A DNA stretch of 55,225 bases, from contig JALWTT010000012.1 in NCBI GenBank assembly GCA_027077795.1, positions 1-55,225 of the forward strand, read 5' to 3'. This document shows positions 35,546 through 43,884 of the stretch, in pieces. The position numbers were made by a program, and so were the translations under genes. The stretch is from Thermotogaceae bacterium. Its GTDB lineage: Bacteria > Thermotogota > Thermotogae > Thermotogales > Thermotogaceae. Every line of letters begins with the position of its first letter. Position 1 is the first letter of the stretch. The notes below the pieces were generated by a model that saw nothing but the letters and a program-made list of their open reading frames with translations, made no database searches and was not told the origin of the DNA.

Positions 35546-36964
35546 TTAGAGATCGACTTCCCAGAGTTTGACGAGCTCGTCCCAGTGCTTTTTCCTGTAA
35601 TCTTCAAGGAGCTCGGTGTAATATTCAACTTTCTTTTGTTCGTTGTACCAGAATTCCTGACTTCTCTGAGAATCGAGTTCTTTCACGGTTTTCCCTTGCT
35701 GTTCAACCCATGTGTAATACTTGAGATTGTGCCAGCGTTCCCTCTGCCATCTATCTCCCTCGACAATCCAACTGGGTTCCTGGAAGAGAAAGATCCTCTC
35801 ATATCTACTCTTGGCTTCGGCGTAATCGAGTTTTCCATACTGCTCCTCCAGTTTCTTTATAACTGACCAGTACCTGTCTATGTTGTCGGTTGCCACAGTG
35901 AATATGTTTTCATCCTCACCGAGGTTGTAGAATTTGGCGATTTTTATCGCACCGATGACGTTGGCAACGCTGGAAATTCCGAATTTGTCAGCTAAGTATT
36001 CGACAGTGCTTTTGTCGATTATGGAAGATAGGTATTCCTTTCCCTTCTCATCGACGAGGACATGAAGCATTCTTTTAGAATCCATGTCGTCTACAAGGAC
36101 AACCGCGTCCATGTTGTAAACGTTGTGTATCCACGTGACGTGTTTGTCTCCTATACCTTGTATGTCGTGCGCTCCGTATCCATTGAAAGCAAGTGTTGGG
36201 CACTGCAAAGGTTCCACTGCTACGACTTTTGCCTCTGGAAATTCTTGCTTGATTCTGTCACCACTGGCTATAGTCCCCGCTGATCCAACTCCGAGAACAA
36301 CAGCAGAGATTCTCTTGTTCCCTATGTTGTATTTTCTAACCAGCTCTATAGCCGTGTTGCCTGTGACGTAATAGTGAAATCTGTAATTTCCAAACTCTGA
36401 AAACTGATTGAGTATCTTGATTCTCTCTGGGTCCTGAGCTTTGAGTTCTTTACTCTTCTCGTATATTTCCCTGACGTTCGCTTCCCCACCTGGGGTTTTC
36501 ACATATCTAGCACCGTACCTCGTTATGGTATCAAATCTCTCCTGACTCATCTCTTCCGGAAGTATGACAATCGAGTCATAATTCATCCTAGAACTAACCC
36601 AAGCTCCACCTATTCCATAGTTTCCAGTAGATGGCCATATTAGGGTGTGCTTTGTGGGATCGACTTCTCCCGTGATGGTTTTTTCCATGAGGACAGAGTA
36701 TGTTGCGCCGACTTTGTGACTTCCAGATGGAAAATCCTTTGCGTAAAGAACTATGATATTCGCTTTGACACCTGTCAATTCCTTGGGAAGAACGAAGTAG
36801 TAAGGCTCGTCGCTCTCGTTGTACCAAGTTATGTTGAACAGGTTCACCGGGTGAAGAGGATCTTTTCTCTTCATTTCGAATGCCCTTTTTCGGATCTTCG
36901 GGTGGATTTTCCAGGGATGAAGCATCTCTTCGTATGTAGGTCCAACTATGGGAACTCTCTTCAT
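35546..36964 (-). CDS. PLP-dependent fold-type II enzyme of unknown substrate
   Basis: The 472 residues belong to the tryptophan-synthase-beta / cysteine-synthase fold. Lys84 in KDFPSGSHKVGATYS is the Schiff-base lysine, STGNYGIGGAW is the substrate-carboxylate loop and VVLGVGSAGTIASG is the phosphate-binding glycine loop. The protein is about 150 residues longer than cysteine synthase. The final 90 residues are rich in Trp, Tyr and charged residues (SWIVEGDRWQRERWHNLKYYTWVEQQGK), an unusual tail. The catalysed reaction is not known; I see no pathway neighbours. A single-gene unit with a terminator. Confidence 0.85.
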   Translation of the reverse strand: MKRVPIVGPTYEEMLHPWKIHPKIRKRAFEMKRKDPLHPVNLFNITWYNESDEPYYFVLPKELTGVKANIIVLYAKDFPSGSHKVGATYSVLMEKTITGEVDPTKHTLIWPSTGNYGIGGAWVSSRMNYDSIVILPEEMSQERFDTITRYGARYVKTPGGEANVREIYEKSKELKAQDPERIKILNQFSEFGNYRFHYYVTGNTAIELVRKYNIGNKRISAVVLGVGSAGTIASGDRIKQEFPEAKVVAVEPLQCPTLAFNGYGAHDIQGIGDKHVTWIHNVYNMDAVVLVDDMDSKRMLHVLVDEKGKEYLSSIIDKSTVEYLADKFGISSVANVIGAIKIAKFYNLGEDENIFTVATDNIDRYWSVIKKLEEQYGKLDYAEAKSRYERIFLFQEPSWIVEGDRWQRERWHNLKYYTWVEQQGKTVKELDSQRSQEFWYNEQKKVEYYTELLEDYRKKHWDELVKLWEVDL

Positions 36965-37050
36965 GTTTTTCCCTCCTCCTGCAGAGATTTTTCAGAGCGT
37001 ATAATAACACGATGGGTATCTCTGAGTGAAATCCCTGGGAGTTTGGGGGT

Positions 37051-37362
37051 GTGGCTTTGGATTTGAAAAAGGTGTATTCACTTCTGGGATTCGCCGCGAA
37101 ATCCAAGAAGCTCTCTTTCGGGAAGGAGAGGGTACGTGGTTACATTAGATCAGATAGAAGAAAAAAACTCGTTATACTCGCTGAAGATGCGTCAAGCCGG
37201 TTGAAAATGGATATAAAAATTCGAGCACCTGAGGGAGTGAAAATAGTAGAGATATTTTCCAAAGAAGAGCTTGGAAAATTACTGGGGAGAGATGAGATAT
37301 CAGCTCTCGCGGTAGAAGATGATTCAATAATAGAGGGAATACTGAAAGTTTTAAAGGAGTGA
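37051..37362 (+). CDS. L7Ae/L30e-family RNA-binding protein (YlxQ-like)
   Basis: The 103 residues match the small L7Ae-type RNA-binding fold: YSLLGFAAKSKKLSFGKERVRGYIRSDRRKKLVILAEDASSR, then GRDEISALAVEDDSIIEGIL. Homologues bind kink-turn RNA and often lie between nusA and infB; here the gene is 26 kb from nusA. The start is ambiguous: GTG 37051 is 9 bases after GGGAG, and TTG 37057 is 7 bases after GGGGG. It is followed by the YdjM-like gene after 4 bases. Confidence 0.85.
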   Translation: MALDLKKVYSLLGFAAKSKKLSFGKERVRGYIRSDRRKKLVILAEDASSRLKMDIKIRAPEGVKIVEIFSKEELGKLLGRDEISALAVEDDSIIEGILKVLKE

Positions 37363-37366
37363 CGGG

Positions 37367-37933
37367 ATGCCAAATCTGAAAGGTCATGTAACTGGCGCTG
37401 TCCTCATGTTCCCGGTTTATTACACGGTTTATCACTCTATAGGTCTGATAACAGGGGAGTTTTACAGGCCATCTTCTGGGGTCTTGGCTCTGGCGTATGT
37501 GATATTCGTGGTGGGAGGAGATCTCCCGGACATAGATGCACAAGCTGCACCAATAAGGTGGTTCACCCAGGCTCTGGTACCGCTCATGTTCATAGCAAGC
37601 TTATGGGATTTTCATCCCTTTGAGGATTTCCTCTTTTACCACTTGGGAAATTGGGGGTATGTTGTTTATATATTCGCTTTGGTCGTCGGGGGGTTTTTGG
37701 TAGGTTACACGCTGAGGCTCTTAAAACACCGTGGCTTTCTCCACACGATATCGTTTGCCATTCTCTACGCAGGGGTGATCTACCTTTGGCTGAGATGGGG
37801 TATGGAGTTTAAGGGGAATGATCTGATGTTCACAACACTGGCTGCTTTTTTCGGGGTCTACACTCACCTTTTACTCGATTACAAGAACCCAGCTATTATT
37901 TTAAGGATCTTTCCAAAAGGTCCTTTTTCCTGA
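37367..37933 (+). CDS. YdjM/DUF457-type integral membrane metal-dependent hydrolase
   Basis: The 188 residues have several membrane segments with the conserved metal-binding pattern: GHVTGAVL near the N-terminus, VVGGDLPDIDAQ near residue 50, KHRGFLHTISFAILYAG and YTHLLLDYKNPAI near the end. This is the YdjM family (predicted membrane-bound hydrolase). The substrate is not known. The last 38 bases overlap plsC on the other strand with no terminator between. Confidence 0.85.
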   Translation: MPNLKGHVTGAVLMFPVYYTVYHSIGLITGEFYRPSSGVLALAYVIFVVGGDLPDIDAQAAPIRWFTQALVPLMFIASLWDFHPFEDFLFYHLGNWGYVVYIFALVVGGFLVGYTLRLLKHRGFLHTISFAILYAGVIYLWLRWGMEFKGNDLMFTTLAAFFGVYTHLLLDYKNPAIILRIFPKGPFS

Positions 37934-38660
37934 GCTCTTCAACAGCGGAGGTTATCCTATCTCTAACGGCTTTTATCAGGTTTTCTTCTTTGTCAAATTC
38001 TTTTGGATCGACTGGAGGAAGGATTTTCAGATAGACTTTGCCTGGATCAAACAACAAGCTGTCCTTTGGAACCAGAAACATTGTCCCCCATATGGCAACT
38101 GGCAGGACTTTCACCCCTGTTTTCATGGCGAGAACTAAACTTCCCTTCTTGAATTCTCCGACGCTTCCATCCTCCGTTCTAGTTCCCTCTGGAAAGACTA
38201 TGTATGTGTTTCCATTCCTCATACCTCTTAGGACTTTCTTCACCTCGGATGCTATCTGTCTAGGGTTGTTTCTATCTATGAAAACTCCTCCCATGTACTT
38301 TATGAACCACGAAATTCCAGGAACCTTCTCCAGTTCCCTCTTCGCTATGAACCCCCCTCTTTTCACATATCCCAGGATTAGAGGTATGTCCATGAGACTT
38401 TGATGATTCGCAGTCACCAGAACAGGTTCATCGGGGATGTTTTCCGTCCCATCAACCTCGACTTTCGACATCAGCCAAGAAAACGCCCTGATTCCAAACT
38501 TTCTCACTTCGTTCAGGACATATCTTTTTGAAGCTTTTTCACCTCTGAGCAGCTTAACTATCCTTCCCCACAAGAGAACGAATCCTCCGTATGCAACTAA
38601 GTACAGGGAAGCTATTACCAAGAAATACACAGTTGTGAAAGCCCGAAAGAGTTTCCTCAA
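37896..38660 (-). CDS. plsC: 1-acyl-sn-glycerol-3-phosphate acyltransferase
   Basis: PlsC adds the second fatty acid in phosphatidic acid synthesis. The 254 residues have an N-terminal membrane helix (TTVYFLVIASLYLVAYGGFVLLWG) and the acyltransferase motifs ANHQSLMDIPL (NHxxxxD), GGVFIDRNNPRQ and VFPEGTRTEDGS. The start TTG 38660 has its SD (GGGGG) 12 bases away, so an upstream unusual start is possible. It closes the glpK-tsaE-lon-TPR-HD-GYP chain and overlaps the YdjM-like gene tail to tail. Confidence 0.93.
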   Translation of the reverse strand: MRKLFRAFTTVYFLVIASLYLVAYGGFVLLWGRIVKLLRGEKASKRYVLNEVRKFGIRAFSWLMSKVEVDGTENIPDEPVLVTANHQSLMDIPLILGYVKRGGFIAKRELEKVPGISWFIKYMGGVFIDRNNPRQIASEVKKVLRGMRNGNTYIVFPEGTRTEDGSVGEFKKGSLVLAMKTGVKVLPVAIWGTMFLVPKDSLLFDPGKVYLKILPPVDPKEFDKEENLIKAVRDRITSAVEELRKKDLLERSLK

Positions 38661-38669
38661 GTCGATTCT

Positions 38670-40574
38670 TCACCCCCTGTTGATTTCGAATATCTCGTTG
38701 AACTTAAGGTGAGCTCTCTTGAAAACTCCTAGGACATCCGGATCGAAATGAGATGGCATGGTTCTTCCATCACCGCTTAGAATTATTCTCACGGCTTCTT
38801 CATGGGAAAGCGAGGGTTTGTAACTTCTCCTGGATCTGAGTGCGTCGTAAACATCTGCTATTTTCACTATCCTGGCTTCAAGAGGGATGTTCTTCCCTCT
38901 CAGCCCAAATGGATAACCCGTTCCATCCCAGTTTTCATGATGGTAAAGGGCGACATTTCTAGCCATTTTCAGCCAAGGTTGCTCTCCTAGGAACTCAGCA
39001 CCGTATATTGTGTGCTTTTTCATGATCTCGAACTCCTCCGGTGTCAGCTTGCCAGGTTTCATGAGTATCTCCCTGGGGATTTTCAGCTTACCTATATCGT
39101 GAAGCTGGGAAAACATCCTTATTTTCTCCACATACGTGCTCTCCATACCGAGCTCTTTCGCGACTAATGCGGAGTATTCTCCGACTCTTTTAATATGCTG
39201 ACCAGTTTCATCATCGTACACCTCACTGATCTCCGCTAGCTTTTGCGTTAGGTAGAAATAGGACTGCTCTATCTGATTCCAGAGATCCTTGTTTTCAGCC
39301 GCGGCTATGACTATGTTCAAGAATATATCTAACATTCCTATTTGCTCGTCGTTCAAACTTGTCTTGGTGTATATGTGAAACCTATGCTCACCGTTCTCCG
39401 TGTCTACTGTGACTATAAAGGGGATGCCATTTTCACGAACTCCAACGGTTTCTTTTCCTCTTTCCCCTTCGAATTCGTAGTACACCCCTACTATCTCGTT
39501 GAATATGTTGGAAACCCCTTTGAGTGCCATCTCTATAACGGATCTTCTATCGCTCACTGTCATCAAATCGTTTATGAGGGCGTCTATCTTCACCAACCTG
39601 TTTTTGGCGGATAAAACTTTCTCATGCAAAGTTTTGAGTTTCTCTTCCCTTTTTCTCACCTCTTCAAGGCTCTTCCTTATCTCTGCAAATAGGTCGTTTA
39701 TCATATTCACCATATCCTGGAGCTCTTCACTTTTCACCTCAACAGATATTTCTTCAAGACTCCTTTCTATTCTTCTCCTTTTGAGCTGTTCTATTATGTG
39801 CTGAACGGGGAAGGTGAGGTTCCGGACGTATATGAATACCAGAAGCCCTATTCCAAAAACCGTGATTAGATCTATAAAAGCGGCTAAGGACAAATTTCTC
39901 TCAATCAGATCAACCGTCTTCTGGTAATTCATAACTAAGAACACTTTGTAACCTGAGAACACAGGGCTTTGAAAACGCATCAGGTAGTACTTATGACCAC
40001 CCACTTCAGCGAGCTTTATATCGTATTTCCTCAGGAGGTTAGCTAGTCTTCTGAGATGCATCTCTCCGAGCGTGGTTTTCACCTGCTTGAAACTCTTCCC
40101 GGACAGCTCTGGCGGAAGCGCAACCTTTCCTTCGGGGCTTACAACTAGGATTTTCAAGTTTCCCTTTTCATCTCTGATTATTTCCTCCATGACCCTTGGA
40201 TCTATATAGATATAAAGATTGTAAACCTTGTTGTTGATGATAACCTTTCTGACCACACGAAATCCTCTTCCCCTGCTTGGAACCTCACCAGAGGATATTT
40301 CTATCCTGATCACATTCTGAAACTTCCCAATGCTTTCACCATTTGCCAAGTTACTTGCCACTTTGGAAACTACGTCATCAATCAAACTTGAGAGATCGGA
40401 CAGCTTTTCGTGGACACTGATCTTCTCCTTGAGCAAGGTGTTTTCCAGATAGAGCGCCGCTTTATCTATGAAAACGTTCACCTCATAAACACTCATTATC
40501 ACCACTATCGGTGCGGTTATCAAAAGGGATATCAGCATCATCTTAAAAACCATGGTGTGCTTTTTCTCGGTCAA
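38670..40574 (-). CDS. Membrane sensor with HD-GYP cyclic-di-GMP phosphodiesterase domain
   Basis: The protein (634 residues from TTG 40574) has two membrane helices (near residues 10-30 and 230-255) around an extracytoplasmic domain of about 190 residues. A HAMP-like segment and coiled coil follow (VEVKSEELQDMVNMINDLFAEIRKSLEEVRKREEKLKTLHEKV), then a GAF-like region, and finally a complete HD-GYP domain with HDIGKLKIPREILMKPGKLT, the YHHENWDGTGYPFGL motif and IADVYDAL. HD-GYP proteins hydrolyse cyclic di-GMP. TTG 40574 is 7 bases after GGAGG; the upstream in-frame codon at 40610 is rejected. Confidence 0.92.
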   Translation of the reverse strand: MTEKKHTMVFKMMLISLLITAPIVVIMSVYEVNVFIDKAALYLENTLLKEKISVHEKLSDLSSLIDDVVSKVASNLANGESIGKFQNVIRIEISSGEVPSRGRGFRVVRKVIINNKVYNLYIYIDPRVMEEIIRDEKGNLKILVVSPEGKVALPPELSGKSFKQVKTTLGEMHLRRLANLLRKYDIKLAEVGGHKYYLMRFQSPVFSGYKVFLVMNYQKTVDLIERNLSLAAFIDLITVFGIGLLVFIYVRNLTFPVQHIIEQLKRRRIERSLEEISVEVKSEELQDMVNMINDLFAEIRKSLEEVRKREEKLKTLHEKVLSAKNRLVKIDALINDLMTVSDRRSVIEMALKGVSNIFNEIVGVYYEFEGERGKETVGVRENGIPFIVTVDTENGEHRFHIYTKTSLNDEQIGMLDIFLNIVIAAAENKDLWNQIEQSYFYLTQKLAEISEVYDDETGQHIKRVGEYSALVAKELGMESTYVEKIRMFSQLHDIGKLKIPREILMKPGKLTPEEFEIMKKHTIYGAEFLGEQPWLKMARNVALYHHENWDGTGYPFGLRGKNIPLEARIVKIADVYDALRSRRSYKPSLSHEEAVRIILSGDGRTMPSHFDPDVLGVFKRAHLKFNEIFEINRG

Positions 40575-40578
40575 GAAC

Positions 40579-41106
40579 TCACCTCCCGAGATTTCTGAGG
40601 GCTTCTTCAACTTTTGAAACCAGGTCGCTTCTCCCAGCTTTCTCAGCGGTGTTTTTCAGAAGGAAGAGGGCTTCTTTTCTGTAGGGGAGGTCTTTGTTTA
40701 AAAACACTTCAAGGGTGTTCAAAGCCTCGGTGTACTTCTCCATTTTTACGAGGATTTCGCCCTTCAAGATGAGTCCTTTGGAAAGCTGGTCGTTTGTTCT
40801 GTGAACCTTTAAAGCTTTTTCAACCAATTCCAGAGCCCTTCCAAAGTTTCCGTTTGCCTTCTCTTCTTCAGATAGAGAAATCTCCAGATCGAAAAACTTC
40901 GATGAGTAGTAATCCAGCTCATGCCTTGGGAGATCTCTCATTAAACTTTGAAACTTGTCGAAATTCCCCTCGATCAACGATTTATAAGCTATCTCTTTGG
41001 TTCTACACTCTTTCAAGTCCCTCTTAACAGAATCGTAGAGGAAATACGAGACCAGAAACAGGATCGCAAATATGGTCATCATGATGAGGTAGAAGTTTCT
41101 ATTCAT
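40579..41106 (-). CDS. Membrane-anchored TPR protein
   Basis: The 175 residues begin with one membrane helix (LIMMTIFAILFLVSYFLY) and continue with tetratricopeptide-like helical pairs, seen in ANGNFGRALELVEKALKVHR and KGEILVKMEKYTEALNTLEVFLNK. Such proteins act as scaffolds; no partner can be named. The ATG lies inside the end of lon (8-base overlap) and GAGG is 9 bases before it. The stop overlaps the SD of the HD-GYP gene. Confidence 0.85.
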   Translation of the reverse strand: MNRNFYLIMMTIFAILFLVSYFLYDSVKRDLKECRTKEIAYKSLIEGNFDKFQSLMRDLPRHELDYYSSKFFDLEISLSEEEKANGNFGRALELVEKALKVHRTNDQLSKGLILKGEILVKMEKYTEALNTLEVFLNKDLPYRKEALFLLKNTAEKAGRSDLVSKVEEALRNLGR

Positions 41107-43450
41107 CGATTACCACCTCATCAAGTACCTCATCTATTCTATCTACGGTTAGAAATTCCAATTTGTCCAGAACTTCTTTTGGGAGTTCTAAGAGGTCTTT
41201 CTCATTTGCCTTTGGAATGATGGCTTTTCTTATGCCAGATCTCATAGCCGCCATTACCTTTTCCCGGATTCCGCCAACTGGAAGTACCCTTCCTCTCAGC
41301 GTTACCTCACCGGTCATGGCTACATCATTTCTCACCTTTTTGTTGATAACGGCCGAGACTATGGAAGTAGTCATGGTTACTCCAGCCGATGGACCATCTT
41401 TGGGAACGGCTCCCTCGGGAACGTGAAGATGTATATCGTTTCTCTCGAAAAAATCTTTGTATTGAGATCCGCATATCTTCTTTGAAAGGCTGAGAGCTAT
41501 CCTGGCGGATTCTCTCATAACATCTCCAAGCTGGCCTGTGAGTACCAGTTCACCTTTTCCAGGATAAGACACGCTTTCAACGAGAATTATTACTCCCCCG
41601 TATGCCGTCCAAGCCAACCCAGTTGCAACTCCGACAATGGGTTCTTTAAGAGTTTCATCTCCTCTGAAAGAAGGAGGGCCCAAAAATTCAACCAGGTTTT
41701 TGGATTTCACTTCTATGCTCCTTGATCCCTCAGCCGCCTTTAGTGTGGCTTTCCTGACGATTTTCTCTAAAGATCTAGCTAGGTTTCTAACCCCGGCTTC
41801 TCTGGTGTACTCCTCGATGACCCTTTTAATCGCCCTTGGCGTTATGAAAACTCTGCCTTTCATTCCGTGGTCTTCCAGCAATTTTGGCAGAATGTAAGTT
41901 TTAGCTATCCTGTACTTATCACTCTCTGTGTATCCAGGTATTTCTATTATCTCCATTCTGTCTATGAGCGCTGGTGGAATGGTATGTGTGACGTTTGCCG
42001 TCACCACGAACACGACGTCGGAGAGATCAAACGGAATTTCCAGATAGTGATCCACGAATTCTCTGTTTTGTTCCGGGTCCAGGACTTCTAGAAGGGCAGC
42101 AGAAGGGTCACCTTGAAAAGAGACTCCCATCTTGTCTATCTCGTCCAGAAGAATGACGGGATTTTTCGAACCAGCTCTCCTTATGAGTTGAATTATTCTC
42201 CCTGGCATTGCCCCCACGTATGTCCTTCTATGTCCTTTTATCTCCGCTTCATCTCTGAGGCCTCCGAGTGACATTCTGACAAACCTTCTGTTCATGGCTT
42301 CAGCTAGTGATTTTCCGAGAGACGTCTTTCCAACCCCTGGAGGTCCCACTAAGCACAAGATCGGAGCTCGCAGGTTCCTGGAAACTTTCCTCACGGCGAG
42401 AAATTCCAAGATCCTCTCCTTGACCTTTTCCAAACCGTAATGGTTCTTCTCCAAGATCTTCCTGGCTTTTTCTATATCGACTTCATCTTTAGTTCTCTCG
42501 TTCCAAGGAAGTGATAGAATCCAATCCAGGTATGTTCTGACAACCGTTGCTTCCGCCGAGTACGGGGACATTTTTCTCAGACGTTCCAGTTCCCTTCTTG
42601 CTTTCTCTTTGACATATTCTGGATAATTTTCCCCATTTATTTTTCCCTCCAACTCCTTTATCTCGGTGTCCTCTTCTTCCTTCAGCTCTTCCTGTATTGC
42701 TCTGAGCTTTTCTCTCAGGAAATACTCCTTTTGACTCTTCTCTATCTTCTCCCTGACCTTTTTGTCCAGCTCTTCCTCTATCTTCACTATTTCGAGCTCT
42801 TTCATCAGATATGTGAGGATCTTTTCCAGCCTCTCGTAAGGTTTCACAGTTTCGAGGAGCTCTTGCTTGAACTTCAATTTAGCTGGAATTATAGAGGACA
42901 CGAAATCGGCAAAGCGGTTGGGATCAGACATGTCTTCAAGAGCCAAGAGGGCTTCTTGTGGTAGCTTTTTGGTTAAGGAGAAGTAAGATATCGTGTGTTC
43001 TTTCACCTTTCTCATGAGAGCCTCGAGTTTCTTCGTACTCCTATAGCTGGATTTGAGAATTTCCAATCTGAATTCAAAGTAATCCTGGGATTTCACCACC
43101 TCTGCTATTCTGGCCCTTTCTATACCTTCTACCAAGACCTTGTATGTTTCATCGGGGAGTTTCACGATTTGAAGAACTTTCACCACCGTTCCTATCTCGT
43201 ACAAGTCTGAGACTTCAGGATCCTCAACAGAGGGATCCCTTTGGGACACCACGAACATGAAGCCACCCTTTTCGTCCATGGCAATTTCGAGGGCTTCTAA
43301 GGACTTTTCCCTGCCCACGAAGAATGGAACCACTGTGTTTGGAAATATGATCGTGCCGCTCCTGAGCGGTACAGCTGTTAAAACGCCTGGGACCTGTGGC
43401 TTTGTCTCTTTCTTCACATACTTATCCAAGTTCCTCTTTTGTGCACCCAT
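41099..43450 (-). CDS. lon: ATP-dependent protease Lon
   Basis: Lon degrades damaged and regulatory proteins in the cytoplasm. The 783 residues have the N-terminal substrate-binding domain (LRSGTIIFPNTVVPFFVGREKS), the AAA+ module with Walker A GPPGVGKT at 369-376 and Walker B LLDEID at 434-439, and the protease domain with catalytic Ser688 in KDGPSAGVTMTTS and Lys731 in GGIREKVMAAM. Length and order are those of bacterial LonA. It follows tsaE by 23 bases with GGAGG 10 bases before the ATG. Confidence 0.98.
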   Translation of the reverse strand: MGAQKRNLDKYVKKETKPQVPGVLTAVPLRSGTIIFPNTVVPFFVGREKSLEALEIAMDEKGGFMFVVSQRDPSVEDPEVSDLYEIGTVVKVLQIVKLPDETYKVLVEGIERARIAEVVKSQDYFEFRLEILKSSYRSTKKLEALMRKVKEHTISYFSLTKKLPQEALLALEDMSDPNRFADFVSSIIPAKLKFKQELLETVKPYERLEKILTYLMKELEIVKIEEELDKKVREKIEKSQKEYFLREKLRAIQEELKEEEDTEIKELEGKINGENYPEYVKEKARRELERLRKMSPYSAEATVVRTYLDWILSLPWNERTKDEVDIEKARKILEKNHYGLEKVKERILEFLAVRKVSRNLRAPILCLVGPPGVGKTSLGKSLAEAMNRRFVRMSLGGLRDEAEIKGHRRTYVGAMPGRIIQLIRRAGSKNPVILLDEIDKMGVSFQGDPSAALLEVLDPEQNREFVDHYLEIPFDLSDVVFVVTANVTHTIPPALIDRMEIIEIPGYTESDKYRIAKTYILPKLLEDHGMKGRVFITPRAIKRVIEEYTREAGVRNLARSLEKIVRKATLKAAEGSRSIEVKSKNLVEFLGPPSFRGDETLKEPIVGVATGLAWTAYGGVIILVESVSYPGKGELVLTGQLGDVMRESARIALSLSKKICGSQYKDFFERNDIHLHVPEGAVPKDGPSAGVTMTTSIVSAVINKKVRNDVAMTGEVTLRGRVLPVGGIREKVMAAMRSGIRKAIIPKANEKDLLELPKEVLDKLEFLTVDRIDEVLDEVVIDE

Positions 43451-43473
43451 TTGAACATTCCCTCCTCACACTT

Positions 43474-43884
43474 CTAGCTGCTTCTCATAATGACATCTCT
43501 GGTTCCATCGCTGTTCACTTTTATTTCGATCCAGATGCCATCCTCCCAAAAACTCTCAAAGAGATCCGCCCATTCCACAACCAGGACACCTTCGCCCTCT
43601 TCCAAAACCTCCTCTAGGCCCACGTAAAACAGTTGTGAAGGATCCTCTATTCTGTAAAGATCAGCATGATAAAGTGTGACCTCACCGGGATAGACATTCA
43701 TTAGGGTAAACGTAGGACTTTTCACCACAGATGGGTCAACTCCAAGTCCCCTTGCCATTCCCCTGACAAATGTCGTTTTTCCAGATCCCAATTCACCTTT
43801 TAAAAGAACTATATCTCCATCTTTCAAATCTTTTGCAAAATTCTCGGCGAATTTCAAAAACTCATTGAGATTCAGCGACTCCAA
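43474..43884 (-). CDS. tsaE: tRNA t6A biosynthesis ATPase TsaE
   Basis: TsaE is the small P-loop ATPase that drives the TsaB-TsaD complex in making t6A on tRNA. Visible are Walker A LLKGELGSGKTTFVRGMARGLG, the switch-like VKSPTFTLMNVY, LYHADLYRIED, and Walker B VEWADLF. The start is taken as TTG 43884, 8 bases after GAGG, overlapping glpK by 13 bases; the GTG at 43914 has no SD. Confidence 0.92.
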   Translation of the reverse strand: MESLNLNEFLKFAENFAKDLKDGDIVLLKGELGSGKTTFVRGMARGLGVDPSVVKSPTFTLMNVYPGEVTLYHADLYRIEDPSQLFYVGLEEVLEEGEGVLVVEWADLFESFWEDGIWIEIKVNSDGTRDVIMRSS

